A DNA stretch of 64,000 bases from Allodiplogaster sudhausi (GCA_945643635.1 CALZFC010000104.1:92001-156000), one strand, 5' to 3'; shown: positions 19,778 through 34,109, numbered from the stretch's first letter. Notes: generated by a model from the sequence alone, not told the origin. Program-made: numbers and translations.

Positions 19778-21365
19778 AGGCTGCCTTCGTCCTCTCCTTT
19801 CCCTCCTTTCTCTCATTCTCGTGTCTCCCTCGTCTTTCTCTGCCTTTCTTGATCTCTCGCGTCCTCCATCTGCCCATTCCTCCTCCCTTCACTTTTCCCT
19901 CTTAGTAAAATAAAATTTGTGGTTGTAATTTTGTTTCTTTGCAGAAGTAAACAAAATAAAATATTTTTGAAATAAGAAACAGCCACATTTCAAGCATAAT
20001 GTAAGAAGAATATTTTGAATTCAACAGCCTTATATAACGCAGTTGTATAATCTTAGTCCACTAGCCCGAAATAGGAAAAGGAAAGGATTTTGCAATGCGC
20101 GGGTGCAAGAAACGTTTTATACAGAATTTAGCCTTTGAGCGTTTAAAAAGTGCTTCTTTTGCTAAAACAAAAGTCGTATTCATTCATCTGGTTTTGAGCC
20201 ATATTATAATTATTCATGCATTAACAATAATGATATTAGATGGCTTTAATATGATATCATAGCTTAACATGAACAAGCCTGGCAAAGAATTAATAGGTTT
20301 ATACTTTGCCTTACAAAACTTGAGGGTTCATTTTACAAGTTCATGTCCCATTCATTATTAACCATGGAGACGAAATATGTTTTCGTCTGCACTTCATAAA
20401 CACGAAGAGCAGCAACGCAGGTCAAAGTGCACATTTTATTGTTAGGAAAAAAAAGAATTTAATTTGCAAATAAATCCTTTCATTATAGAAATCTCATTGG
20501 GAAAATAACATCATGACGAAAAAATAAGTCTTTCATTCGTTGATAAACTCATGCATGTTTATTCAGAGACGTGCCAGAGATGCCCAAATTGAAGCAAAAA
20601 TAGTTGCATATTGAATTGTCGTTCAGAATAGTGATATATAAATTGTAGCGTAACAAAGGAAAGAAACCGGGCAGTGTTGTAATAAAAGAAAATGTAGTCA
20701 AAAGCGATGCCCGCCACGAGAATGAACGAGTAAGGCGCGCATAAAGCTGCTCTTTCTGGAGGCAATATCCTTTCTGGACACCTCAACTCCATGATCCCTC
20801 TCACTCTTGTGTCACCGTTTAAAGTGTTGTGAAATCATTTTCATTTAACAAATAAATGACCACATTTAAAGCATAAAACAAGATGAATATTTTGTATTCG
20901 ATATCCTTTCATCTTAGATAATGCAGTTCATTGTACACTAGACGGAAGTTTAGTAGAAAAAGGATCTAGCCAAGAGTGCTTCCAGAACAAAGACAAAATC
21001 CCCAGATCAGAAGTTTTTCTTTGTTCACGCTCCATCCGAAGATAAATGAATACTTTCGCTTCCGTCTCAATATTACTTGTGGTTTCAGCTTCTTCCTCGC
21101 TATGGAGTAGATGGCCTTCACTCTTACGGCATCCCCAATATCTAATGTAGGCTTAGACGGACATTTAGATAACGCGTTCTCTTGTAATTTCTGTGTGCCA
21201 TAACGTTGTCTAACATAGAGACGAAATCCCCCATCCTTCCCGGCGATCTGAAGTTATCCTTTCTTCGCGCTCCATCCGAAATCCCCTTATTTATGGCTAG
21301 CATGACCACGTGTCTTATTGTCCAATTTTTTTTTTGAATTCAGCTTTAAAAAAAAGTTTCCGACG
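19778..21365. other. Intergenic with internal duplications
   Basis: No gene recognised. A block of about 115 bp at 19975-20090 (CCACATTT.AAGCATAA, GA.GAATATTTTG.ATTC, ATAA.GCAGTT, CACTAG) recurs in diverged form at 20850-20960. A second short duplication, AGATC.GAAGTT, TCTT.G..CGCTCCATCCGAA, is at about 21003-21040 and 21245-21280. Confidence 0.5.
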
Positions 21366-24092
21366 ATGCCGAATATTTCGCTTTTCGACGCCATTCCTCT
21401 AAATCAATCAGCATACATCGCGGCTGTACGCAATGTCGTCTCTAAATCGATTGGACTCCTTGCCGTGGTTGGGCTTGCGGTGATGATCTACCAAGAACCC
21501 ATGCTTCTGAAGAGATACAAGGTGAATTATTGGTTATTTATACATCAAATTAAGTGATGTGACAACAACAAAGCGCTGAGTGTCATTGTCGAGAAGAGTG
21601 CGCTCTCCCGTCCTTACTCTTCAAAGTAGAGACCCTTACTCGTGACCCTTATCCTTTATAAAGTTGCCAAGACACAACTCGTAGTAAGACAAGTTTATGT
21701 ACACTTGGTCAACTTCTAAGGAATAACAAAATGATGACGAAGATTCGAGTAAATAAAATAAACCAAGAAAACCGAAGGAGTCGAGGATGACTCGACTCTT
21801 GTGACGAGGGGAAAGGAGGAAGAAGCCGAGCGGGAGTCGGTGTTGCAGAGAAAGAGGAGGGACGGGAGAGACGGAGCAGTGGCAGAGAGGCCACGCTCCG
21901 ACTGTCAAGAGACAGTCGTCTCTCCCCACCGCCGCACCGGGCGGGAACCGACTTAACACTGACTCGAGGTGAGAAAGGGGCGAAGCGAGGGGAAGAGTCG
22001 GAGACATGTCCAAACATGTCTTAGTCATTCAAAATTAAGGCGGGAAACTACGGTAAAAACACAATATATCTAGGTGGTTCGCTATGTCATCAGTCATTTA
22101 TTCGAGCTAGAATGAACAGTCATGGTTGGATTCAAAGCTTCAAAGCTTTCCCTGATTGAGAGAGGTAACTTACGGTTTTCCCAGTTAATTGTCGTCTATT
22201 TGACGTACGCGGGTTTCCTGCTGACCCTTCCGATGTTGCTGTTCAACATCGCCCAGCTGTTTCTCTTCTCTCTGTCCTCCTTCCGCTTCTCCGTCCTCCT
22301 CTGCTCTCTCATCAAACATTTTGTTCAAGCCGCAGCAAATAATATTGTCGCGGTGTCCTGTGTAAGAGTGTCCGCATTTTGTTTCTGGATACTCGAACAG
22401 ATAATTTTAAATATCAGGCAATATCTCTGGTCCGATTCGGTGTTATCGTTATGGATAAGAAATATGCGATGAGGGAACTTCTTCTCTTCACTCTCATCTT
22501 CTCCACTCCTAGGGTGCATTATTTCGCCCACTTTTTTTTTTATTTTTTTCAATTTGTTTTTCAAATTAACATTCAGCAATAAAACCTTCACTCAAGTCTT
22601 ATGTCTTTCATTTCTACATAATCTGATTTAGTTCCTTTACAAGACCCCTGCCTTCGTTTTCGGCACAATTCATCCGAACGACGAGTGCCCCATGTTTATC
22701 GATCTACAAGACACACTTTCGCAAGTGGTCAGTTTGCAAATTTAGCAAAAGAACATTCTACAGGGTCCCATACTATTAATGGAAGCATGCATTGAACGAT
22801 TCTACAGTAGTAAATTAGGACCATAATGAACTCGCCGTCAAATATTTGGCCCTTGTGAAATATGTAGTATGTAGGAGGGTGGCTAACGGCTGCAGTAAAA
22901 AAATTTGACAGTGCCATATTTTGCGTGCTTTTAACGTTGCAACAAGTATACAAAAACTATTCAAGCTTCCCAGAAGTAAGTCTAAAAAGATGCGAATAGA
23001 TCCACATTCATAAAACGATAAATGTTAATTGTTCATCGAACTGCTTCTTTAAGACAAAGTATTTACTTTTTTGCCATTGAGTCCTTTGAATGTATTTATT
23101 TTTTTTTATAGAATGTACAATAGCTATCTTTACTTGAAAGGAACTTGCATACTTTGCTGCTTATTGTTAGAACACAATGTACACATGTCTCTTCGTGTAT
23201 GTTATGTACATATAATATTGTCCTTTGAATGTGGCGTTCTTTTTATTCATTTTTGATTCAATAAAACTCAGATGACCTACGGCTACTTGCTGCTAATAAT
23301 GATTGCGAACTGCGCACTCAACGGCGCTGTCCTCAACTTCGTTCTGCAACACAATAAAAGGATTGCGGCGAGTGGTTCTAATATTTTTTGTCCTTTCTTT
23401 TTGTGCATATTGATAACCAAAATACACACAATCAAAATAAAAAGTTACAACTGAACTGCTTCCTAAAACATTCGGAAGTTTCTGATGCTGAGAAGCAAAT
23501 TGTTCGTTGTTGTAACTACGGGAGGTTTTATCTCTGCGAGTATTTACATACATTATGCGAATTAAGTGAGCCAGTCGAAGGAGAAAGAGCGTAGCCGGCA
23601 ACTGAACATCTCTCTCGGCCTCCTCGTCCAGTCTCTTTGCGAGAGTTTATGCTTCGGCTCACTCATAGCCTTCCACTTATACTCTTCTTCTATGGTGGGA
23701 AGAAATTATTTTATAAAGATATATTTTATTTGATACTTGTAATATATTGATATCTTTTCTATCGTAGACATCAGCATGCCCGATTGGCTCTCGACGACTA
23801 TTCAGTTGCTGCTCTCTCTGGCCACGTTCACGAATCCGCTCGTGGCTGCTCTCTTCATTCCCACTCTCAGACAACGCATTATATCGCCAGTTTCCTTGTT
23901 AGTTGTCAGTCACCATGCATTCATGTTGCTACAGTACGCCTTTGCTTCCTTTTTTCCCTCCCATATATTCAATAATTTCAGTTGTTTCTCAGCTCCCGCG
24001 TCGCCGGCCGTCCCCATTGTTCCCAATGTAACTGTGTCTGCCGTAGCCATGACTCACACGTTGTCGCCACTTCTGACAATGAGAGATTGTAA
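21366..24092 (+). pseudogene. 7TM chemoreceptor, copy 2, with an apparent one-base frameshift
   Basis: Same eight-exon plan as copy 1: 21366-21521, 22185-22361, 22418-22513, 22632-22727, 23272-23374, 23567-23694, 23768-23897 and 23993-24092. The first four exons have exactly the same lengths as in copy 1 (156, 177, 96, 96). Marks include VSKSIGLLAVVGLAVMIYQE, AGFLLTLPMLLFNIAQLF, GYLLLIMIANCALNGAVL and LLLSLATFTNPLVAALFIP. In the sixth exon the frame is right through LNISLGLLVQSLCESL, but the end, which aligns with MMLLFY of copy 1, reads LILFFY only one frame over. The exon is 128 bases where 127 or 130 would keep phase into the next exon. Introns are longer than in copy 1. Either a recent pseudogene or a one-base assembly indel near 23680. 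Confidence 0.7.
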
Positions 24093-24554
24093 TGTCGAAA
24101 TCTCAGGGATATTGATCTTTCTGTACGTAATTTCCGTTGCCAGCGCTCACATATTCAATAATGACCCAATGCACTTATTATGATCAACTATGTACAATAT
24201 TCCTATGAATTCTTTTTTCACTGCAAGCCGGCAACGTTTTTAGTTGCACGTGCAGTGTTATAGATTGCAATTGACTCGATTACTAAAAATACTTGATATG
24301 TATTTTACATATGCAATATTTTAAATTTATTCAGAATAGTGATAAGGTTGGAGGGAGGGGGAGTTGAGCGAGAGAGATGGAGAGTGATCGCGAAAAGGAG
24401 AAAGCTTCTACTTCACTTTTATTTCCCCTTCTCCTCTCCATTTTTTAATCAAGAAAATTTTTATAACTTTGCTCACTGGACATCGAAAGACATGAAGTAA
24501 AGTCTGATAAAATAACTGATTCGAGCATAAATATTTCACATTATCAGTTCGACT
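24093..24554. other. Short intergenic region between convergent genes
   Basis: AT-rich. Holds the 3' ends of the 7TM copy 2 (+) and DOMON (-) genes. A GA-rich patch is at 24345-24420. Confidence 0.5.
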
Positions 24555-26318
24555 TTAAACGAGAAGCTTAAGAAGTAGTGGTAGTGCAACTGCGGTGGCC
24601 ATTCTTGTGCAAAGACCTGCAAAAGATTCATTTTTTTCACTAATTATTTTTTCATACATATATATATTTTTTCTCTTTGGATGCATATTTTCTACCACTT
24701 TTGTTTAAAAAGCAAAATCCTAGATATATTAACTAGCTGACTTGAAATTCCGTTGAATTTGAACTCGCTCGGTTTCTCCCAAATGTACGCGCCGTCGTTG
24801 TCATGTATCAAGAGGCCTGTAATATTGCATTTCACCCATTTCACCCCCTCAAAAAATTTTTATTATGGAATTTTGTTTGAGTTTTTAGTGGAAAAATGCT
24901 TTCGCACCCTCTTCATTTGTCTGTCCGACCGCGCCGAGGACATACATTCCATCCGCTGACCAGCGGTAGATCATTTCGGAGATCTCATCTTAAGATCATG
25001 GGGTTGTCTAGGATTGATTAAATTGTTTTTATTTTCATTTTAACAAATTGAATTGTGCAATGCCGTTATCTCTGCTGCACTACTTCTCGTAGCTTGAAAG
25101 ATATTAATTGAGATACTAAAAATAATTTTCGTAACCGGTTTATCTTTTGGAAAATATTGATAATTTTTTTGCGAACCTGCGTTCGCTGATCCGTCGACAA
25201 CCTGAAGAACGCGGCAGTAGAGCGAGCCGTCCTCATAAGAAGAGTTCCACTCCTTGATGAGGCGAGAGCGAACTTGCTTAAAAGTAGAGTGAAGATTAAA
25301 CAGAATTAAAGTAGAAAAAATATACAAATATTAAAGCTAGCACGCAAACAACAACAAAAAATTATGAGAATGAAAAAAAATCAAAATACACGGTGAAACC
25401 TCCTCGCCGTCGATGCGCGAGTTGAAAGGGCGCGTCTTGTTCGGGAACGCGTACTTGTTGAAGGAGAGCTTGGCGGTGAAGCCGGACTCGTTGCCGATCC
25501 ACGAACACTCCGTCACGAAATCTTCCCCCTTTCAAGCACGACTTACAGTATCACTTTTGGGGATTGACAGTAATCTTCTCATTTAAAAAACCGCATCTTC
25601 CATATGTAGATATTTCTTCACATACATATTTATTAAATTTAATGGAAACGTATGTAGCATTTAGAAGCTTTATTAAATTCCGTTTTGTGAATCTCGTTTG
25701 GATAATTTTGGAAGAAGCAATCTCCGTTTCCATACCATCTTGTCGTCGGCGGAGAGGCCGACAGAGATGTACGAGTGGGTCGCGCTTGGCACAGTGCCAA
25801 GCATCTCCCACTCGATGAGGCCCGCTTCCGGCATACGGTAGGAGATCGCAAGGGCACATCGCTCTCCGCTGGGCAGATTTCATTCATTTATAGTACGAGA
25901 AAATGCCTTCTTCACATGTTAATCGTCTTCGCAATGTGCACATATTTTAGGCTTGATTTATTCATTTATAACAGAAGAGAAGAACATTGCCTTTATCTTC
26001 TCCTTAGACTACGGTACCTTTCCTTGCAGGACGGATCTCGGAAGAGGCATGTCTTTGTTTTGCCACATTCTTTCATGTCGAATTGGCCGCAGATGGCGAC
26101 GCTGGCCTATTGGGTAAAGTATATTTACCCTAGCAACAAGAGACAGTCCTTTCGACAAGAATTTAGATGTATGTAGATACATCTATTTACATAAATTTTA
26201 ATCTTTCGACAGAGAAAACTTAACAAAGAACTCTGCTATGTATACTATATTAAATTAAGCGTACAAAAGTGTTGAGGCTAACCAGAGAAATTACCAGGAT
26301 AGATATCCGCCGCAGCAT
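24555..26318 (-). CDS. Secreted DOMON-domain protein with signal peptide and GPI-type tail
   Basis: Seven minus-strand exons, all in phase: 26318-26283, 26106-26018, 25868-25736, 25528-25400, 25276-25177, 24816-24742 and 24616-24555 (stop TAA); 207 residues. The first 12-codon exon, MLRRISILVISL, plus ASVAICGQF forms a signal peptide. A Cys-rich stretch (DMKECG..KTCLF, PSCKE) leads into a DOMON fold: ERCALAISYRMPEAGLIEWE, HSYISVGLSADDKMGED, VTECSWIGNESGF. Then come RLIKEWNSSYEDGSLYC and GAYIWEKPSEF, and a hydrophobic end MATAVALPLLLKLLV with no charged residue after it, as expected for a GPI anchor. DOMON domains bind haem or sugars and are used in extracellular redox proteins; worms have many stand-alone forms. 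The ligand cannot be told from sequence. Likely outer cell surface. Confidence 0.85.
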
Positions 26319-26639
26319 AGTTCTTGAACAAGAAGAGTAAAGAACTGAAAGGTGATGCAGAAGAAGAGTAGTTACAGCCTGCCGCCTGGGGTGCGCCTCT
26401 CTACTTTGCAATACAATGCGTCCATTACACAACTACTCTCCCTTTCTCTAATCCTCTCTCTCTTTGTCTGCTCTCTTCTATGACCTTCCATGCAAAACTG
26501 GTCCCACTCTTGCCAATCGCACTCTGACATACTGCATAACTTTTTATTTGATGTTTTCCTTCATTCATGCTCGCGCTTTTAGTTCACCCTCTTTGTATCT
26601 TGCTCTGTTTTTCTCTATATCTCACGGTCTCTATTTTTC

Positions 26640-26953
26640 TCCCTTTCTCTCTCTTTCTCTCTCTTTTCACTCTCTCTCTCTCTCTCTCTCCTCTTTCTTA
26701 TTCCCTCCTTCGCATTTGTCTCTATTGTGCTTTCGTATTCTCTCTGATGTTACTGTTCAAGGTCCACTTTCAGCAGTGCCAGTTGAGAAGGACGCTTTTG
26801 TCCTGTCTTGACCCGAATGCCGCCGTTGTTGTGATTGTTATGCAGCTACTTGATACGCGAAAAAAAGGAGGGCAACACGGAACAAGAAGCAGAAGAGGAC
26901 TGTGGGTTGCGTTTAGATTAATTGTAAGAGAAAGCACTGGCTAGAAACGGAAT

Positions 26954-27003
<50 letters not shown>

Positions 27004-27379
27004 AGGAAAGAGTGAAACAGAGAAAGAGAGAGAAAGGGAAGGATGTAGAGAGCAAGAGATAAGAATGAAAGAAAGAGAGCAAGAGGGGAAGAGGAAATTG
27101 GTTGAAAGAGAAGGAGTTCTATTCTAAAAACTCGAAAAACATCAAACACTCCATGTCTTTAGTATTCTGCTTCCTTATAATTTACGTTAACAAGTTTCTT
27201 TTACTGCTCCCTTTCAGGTGTTTACCGCCTTCATATCGTCAGAATAACGCAAGGAAAAGTTGTGGATAGTGCAGAACGATCTCTCGAGTTGTTTCCGCCT
27301 CCTGGATGGTATCAACTAATCTTGCGCGGGCCTGTTTCCTGTTTCCTGGCCGGCCAATTAATCAGCAGGATGTAGTGTG

Positions 27380-27429
<50 letters not shown>

Positions 27430-27456
27430 CGAAGATAAATGGAGAGAGTGCCATAG

Positions 27457-27499
<43 letters not shown>

Positions 27500-28306
27500 T
27501 AAATAAATACGAGCGAGAAATGCATGGAGAGAAGCTCTCATCACTCATTGTGATCCATCTCATTTTCGCTTGATTGAACTGATGTGAGAAGAGAGGAAGA
27601 GCACGGGCGAGAAGCTTCTCAAGACACAATTCGCATTCAGTCTTTTCTCTCTTTCTCTCTCTCTCCATCTCTCTTTCTCCCTCTCTCCATCTCTCTTTCT
27701 CTCTCTCTCTCCCTCTCGCCCTCCTTATCTCTCTTTCTCTCTCATTCTCACTCTTTCCCATGATCTCGATCCCGACTCGTGACGGAGCCCTCCAATAGAT
27801 CTTCTTCAGACTCGCCCTCCACTGACAGTTTCAATCGTCAAAGTCTACATGCGTTCATCTAACAAGAACAACCGAAAAAGAATTAATTCAGGTTCACCCT
27901 GGGAGTTGGTACTCCCATTCTCGCGTGCTATTTCACAGGACCCAGAAAAACACTGCGCGAAAATAACACGAGAGATAGAGCCCACTTTATAATCACATCT
28001 AAATTGTGTTCAATTCGTTTTTTTTACCTTCTAATAAAAAAAATTAATTAAAAAATAGTGAAATGCAGACAGTATCGAGCGATAAAAACTAAAGGTCCCT
28101 TTTCCTTTAGTTTCCAGATGATTACTGTTGTCGCCCTTGACATGGCTCGGCCATTCATTAGAGGTGGCGAGACAGCGGAAATCTCTCCTTTTTTTTTGCA
28201 CTTTTCACCCTTCTCTATTCTCCATTATCTCTCTCTCTCTCTCTTTGTCTCCTCTCTCTCTTCTCTTCTCTTTCCCTTTCTCTCCCTCTTTCTCTCTCTC
28301 TCTTTG

Positions 28307-28342
<36 letters not shown>

Positions 28343-30583
28343 GTCAATCGTCTTCGCTTCCAGCTCCAGCCAATTCCAAAAGGCGCCAAATTGCCCGGCG
28401 ACTGAAGATGACCCTCCAGGGTCTTCTTGTTTCTTCTTCTTCCTTTATTCCGTAGAGGTCACTCGCCGTCGAGACATTGAGGAAAAAGAAGATCAATTTG
28501 CCGCTCCGACGCCGTTTCCCCTGTTCCCCTAATTTTGTTAGTTTCATCATCCCATGTTATCTTTTAAGAGATTAAAGGCTCTGTCTTCCTGTCGTCGGCA
28601 TCCCCAAAAGTTCGAAGAGTTCTGATAAATGGAAGGAAGGAAGGGTGAGGGGAAGGGATAGCCGTGGTGCCGGCACCAAGTCAAAGCATCAATCTCGTCA
28701 CAACAGATGGTTAATGAATTGCCCGGGCTACCTGGCCGTTCTCTCTGACACTCTCTTGATCTCTTCGCTTTTGCTCTCTCTCTCTCTCTCTCGCTCTCTT
28801 GGCCTCTCCGGCTTCTTCTCCTCTTGTCATCTCTCCTCACTCTTCCAGAACAATTAATCTAAGTCTCGCGCACCCTGGCTCTCTCTTTCTGTCTATTTCT
28901 CTGACTCTCTCTGTGTCTTTCTTATCTCTGTCTCTCTTTCCCTAACCGTCTCTCATTTTTCCATTCTTTCGATCTCGGCTGTCAATTACCAAAGGGCATC
29001 TCTCGGTTCGAGGTGTGTATTGTCTCTGCGGAAGTAGTAAATCTTCCCGTCATCTTCTCATTCACCTTTCCTTCAACGGCCAAAGAAAGAGGAGGTAATC
29101 ATTCATTTCTTGTTATCACTCATTCCCCTCCCTTTCTCTTTTTTTTTCAATTTCTCTTCCTCCTTTCTTTTTCTTCCTCTACTTTGAATATGATCCACTT
29201 CCCTTACTCTCTAAATTCCATCTTTCTCTCTCTCTTAAAATCAGTCTCTCTTCCATTCTCTGCTAGTGCAAACAGATGGATACATCTCGCACCTTTCACC
29301 TGTCACGCTCGGACAATGAGGCTCAGCTTCTCGCTCTTTCTCTGTCTCTCTCTCTCTCTCTCTCTGACTCTCTCTCTCTAACTCTCTCACTCCCACCCTT
29401 CTTTGGCACTGCAGGAGCAGCAACAAAGCTGTATGGACGCTTACATGAATAGCAGATTACCTCTTCTCCGCCTCCCCCCCCCCCCACTCAACCGACGGAG
29501 AGAAAGTGTGAGTTGCAGAGTCAGAAAGCGACGAGGCCGAATCGGAAGGTAACAAAGAGCCAAGAGAAGAAGCGAGTATATATATAATTACCGTTCTTGT
29601 ATTGCACCATCAGCGATGCTACTAGGCAAAACTCTCTGTCAATCGTGTGGAGGATGCGATCTCATTGGCAGAAGAATGAGGGAAACTTTGAAGGAATGAA
29701 GATAAGGTGTATGCAAAGATTGATCAAAAAGAGAGAGAGGAGAAAGAGATCGCGAGAGAGACCGAGAGAGAAAGTGAGAGAGACTGGGAGAGACATAGAA
29801 AGAGACAGAGAGAAAGACAGAGATAGAGAGAGAGAGAGAGAGAAGCGGAAGGTCGCGAAAATGTAATGCACGAATGTCATGTCTTTTGTCGATGTCAATT
29901 CCATTTGCCTGAAAGGTTGGAACTTCATTTCTAATCAGGTAAAGTGGACATGGGATATTGGGGAAAGAGAAGAGAGGAGAGAGGGAAGAGAGGAGAGAGA
30001 GAGAGAAAGAGGAAAGAGGCGAGAAAGCATGAGAGAGCTTCAACCGCCCAAGGGAAAGAAAGGCCGACGTACGTGCATACATACATACATACATACATAT
30101 GTAAATATTACTCAAATATCCATCATCCGTCATGGACGCTGTGTTTTTAAACAAAATTAGATGCATCTTTCTGCGGTCTGTACACCTCTAATATATATTT
30201 TTTTAATCACTTAATGTCTCCTTTATTCTATTAATTCACTTAACATTATTGTTTGAATTTGATGACTTATATTTTCCACCGCGTGCCAGAGGCTTATACA
30301 AATTGTATATACTCCAAGGAATATCATGTTGTTAATGCGAATGATGTCGACTCCGTTTCGCGCATTCTCCCATTGCGATACAGTTCAGGCATATCGAAGC
30401 ATGGTCAGCAGAATACTACTTCTAACCGTCTATCGTGACTTCGCCCGTAGGCATGGAATTCCCTAACAAGGATTTGGAGTGGGGGAGCCTGTCGACTGGT
30501 GTTAGAGATGGGGATGCGCCTTCTTCAGTGGCTTCTGTTGTGCCTGTGGGCCGCTGCTAATGATGCGATCATTCACACTTCTC

Positions 30584-30621
<38 letters not shown>

Positions 30622-30640
30622 CTCTCTCTCTCTCTCTCTC

Positions 30641-30680
<40 letters not shown>

Positions 30681-30781
30681 TACCACCCAATTGCCCTACC
30701 AGGCACAGAGCTAAATCAAAGCGTGCGCCGTAGATTAGATCATCCATTGCCTGTGGCATCTCCACTCTTTCTCTACTTCCC

Positions 30782-30812
<31 letters not shown>

Positions 30813-31559
30813 TCTCTCTCTCCCCTCAGGCTCATCCTGGCGGCGTGATGAAAGAGAGAGGGGCCAAGCTGGCATCCGCCCCTAAACACTCCCTTTCTTG
30901 GCAGCCGGCCAACTCTCTCCTGCTAGATTACGGATTCGGAGGAGTGACCGACTCTGATTGAGGCGAATTCAGCTCATTCATTCATTCATCATACGAGTGT
31001 TTGTCTGGGCATCTTTAGCTTTCTCTCTGTCTCTCTCTTTCTCTCTCTCCCTTTCTCTTTCACTCTCTAGGTCTTTTCTCTCTCGTTATCGCTCTTTATC
31101 TTCTCTATCTCAATTCCTATTCCATGTACTCATTCTCAACATCCTGAACTCCTTCAATTAAGCATCGTCCCCATCATCCTTCAGGATCACTCTTGGATAA
31201 CTCATTTCCTCTTCTTCTTGATGTTCTCATTAGAAAAAGCCTTGGTAGCGGTGTGGTCTGAATCTCCGTTTTTCTAGACCACTCTTTAATCACTGACAAT
31301 GGCCCTCTGTCCAATCTCCTCTTTAGTCGCTTTCTTCCTCTTCTTTCTTGCTTGAGAATGCAGCAGCGGTCTTCAGGATTATGATGGATATACGGCTGCG
31401 CAGCTATCGGGGGCAACGAAAGTGACTAGAAGAAGGCGGAAGAAAAAGAGGATGAGATCGAGGTCATTAGAGAAAGTGAGAGAGAGAGGGGGAGGAAGAA
31501 AGAGAAGGAGGGAGGGAGACAGAGAGAGGGAGGGACAAAGAGAGAGTGATAGAGATCGT

Positions 31560-31601
<42 letters not shown>

Positions 31602-31830
31602 GAAAGAGATAGAGAGGTGATCCTAGGTAGCGAGGATGAGTGATCGTGAAGAAATAATAAATGGCCGCTGCACATGCCGTGACGCGGCCATTATCGCGAT
31701 CTGACAGTCTGCGTCCGGCTAAGCGTTTGGTCTCTCTGTCTGTTTCTCTTCTCTCTCACATACTCTACCTCTCTCTCTCTTTCTCTCTCTCCCTCTCTCT
31801 CTCTCTTTCTCTCTCTCTTCACTTCCTCAA
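26640..31830. repeat. Cluster of (CT)n and (GA)n arrays, part 1
   Basis: Main tracts: CT at 26640-26700, 27640-27730, 28225-28340, 28775-28805, 29330-29390, 30585-30680, 30780-30825, 31020-31100 and 31770-31830. GA at 26950-27070, 27385-27430, 27460-27500, 29730-29850, 29970-30030 and 31465-31615. A (ATAC)n run lies at 30076-30100 and a C homopolymer at about 29477-29489. Confidence 0.9.
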
Positions 31831-31979
31831 ACACCTTCCCCTCGCCAGATCACTCTCATTGAATGCTCCAGTGGGATACGTGCGCCAGATGGTTTCATCG
31901 ACTTCTCCGGCAGTGTATGTGTGAGAGTGAATGATGCGTATGGATGCAGTGATGATGCAGTGGCACTTGAGATAACCGA

Positions 31980-32461
31980 GTCAAGACTGAGAGAGAGTGA
32001 GAGATGGAGAGAGAGAGAGTGAGAGAGATGGAGAGAGAGAGAGAGTGAGAGATGGACAGAGTGAGAGAGAGATGGAGAGAGAGCGAGAGAGAGAGAGAGT
32101 GAGAGAGAGAGGACACAAAAGTGGGCAGCGAGCTGATGAAAGAAGGCAGGAGGGTCAGGAGGTAATCAAAAAGGCATTCTCTTCCGAACAATGCGGTGGG
32201 GAACAAAATAATAGAGAGAGAGGGAGAGAAGTGTGAGAGAAAGGGGAGGGGAAGCTATATGAGAAAGACAGAGAGAGAGAGACAGTGAAGCAGAGAGGGG
32301 CAGCAAGAAGATTGGACACCACGCTTAATTGTAGAGCACGGTAGTCTCCCTCTCTCTCTCTCTCTCCCGATATCCATGTCCATATGGTAGGTGGAATTTG
32401 CGACCGGCGCTCTCGGCGATAGCCATTCGATGAATCCGTCATTTAAGTCTGGCCACTCACC

Positions 32462-32512
<51 letters not shown>

Positions 32513-33052
32513 TCTCTGTCTCTCTCTGTCTCTCTCTCTGTCTCTCTCTCTGTCTCTCTCTCTCTGTCTTTCTTTTACACTCTCATTCTCTTTCTCCTGT
32601 TCTCTCTCCCTCCCTCCTCAAAATGCTATGTTCCTTCCCCATTTCCCATTTCGTCGATGCTTGGCAATAAAAATGAAGATGCATGAAGCGTCTGGAGGCG
32701 AATTGCATGCATAAGTGGTCACTCTGCCACTGTTACATGTTGTGATAAATGTTGCTTGAAGAGAGAGAAAGAAAGAAAGAGAATATGAGAGAAAGGAAGG
32801 ATGTTAGAGAGGGAGAGAGGGTGAAAAAGAAAGGAGGAGAACGAGAAAGGGAGAGAGAAAGTAGAGATTGTGATTAGGAAGGAGAGCTGATAAAACAGAA
32901 AAAAGAGCCCGTTATTTGTTTGGAAGTGCAAGCCAACTCACAGCCATGAGCCAATGCCTACTTCTTCTGCCACCAATTCTCATTCATCTTGTTTCCTTTC
33001 TCACGACATATTTTTGCTTGTCTCTATGCTCCCACGCCTTCTTTCTCTGATC

Positions 33053-33090
<38 letters not shown>

Positions 33091-34067
33091 CCTCCTCTCT
33101 CTCGCTCTCTATCGTTCTCTCTCTCTCTCTGTCTCTCTCTCCCTCATTCCATCGCCCCGGCTGCCTACTTGACATCTCCTCATGGCCCTCGGCTGTGGTG
33201 TAAGCGAGCGTGTACTGCATGAAGACCTACAACGCATGTATTCGAATAATGGCCGAGAGGGGATTCGTCCTCTGCTTCTCTGGTCTCTCTCTCTCTCTCT
33301 CTGGCCCTTTCTCTCTCTGTATTTCCCTTTCTCTCTCTTCTTCTCTCTCTCTCTCCTTCTCTCTCTCCTCCCCGAGGGCTAATTTGCCCTGACACAACCG
33401 TGCAGATTGCAATGGCCATTCCATTGACCACACATCCACTTGTTGTAATTCCGTCAGCAGCTCCCGGTGGCGTATTCATTTCTCTACAGTAATGCATGAA
33501 AGAGAGAGATTTCCGTTCGTGAGCCAGATGGACCTCGGAGGAGTTGCCATAAGTAAAGCCATTCCTTGTGCGGCTGAGGCACTCGACTGGTCATGTCTCA
33601 AATCTTCTCTCTTTCTCTCGGTCAGAATCTGGAATGCGGAAGAGACGGAGGGAGAGAGTGAGAGAAAGAGAGAGGGAGGGAGAGAGAGAGAGAGAGAAAC
33701 ACATAGAGAACTGACCGGGTATATATCTCCACGATCGGATATACACCGAAGCATGAAATCTGAGATTTCAGGGATTTGAGATACCGCGAGGAGTTGGCAG
33801 AGTGCCAGCTAATGCTTGGACTGAAGATCCGCGCAGGGGGATGCCTTGGGGCATCTGATGAGTTCCTTTCGAGTGCGGAAATGAAGCCGGCCGATCAGCT
33901 GGAAGGGAGGGAGAGAGAATGGGGACAGAGTGCAGAGAAGCAGAGAAAGAGAGGAGAGGGAAAGAGGAAAGAGAGAAACGCATGCTTTTGTTTGCCAAAG
34001 CGATCTCCTCTGGCCACATGATCGCCTAATGATGTTCGCTTCCTTTTAAATGGATGAATATGAGAGG

Positions 34068-34109
<42 letters not shown>

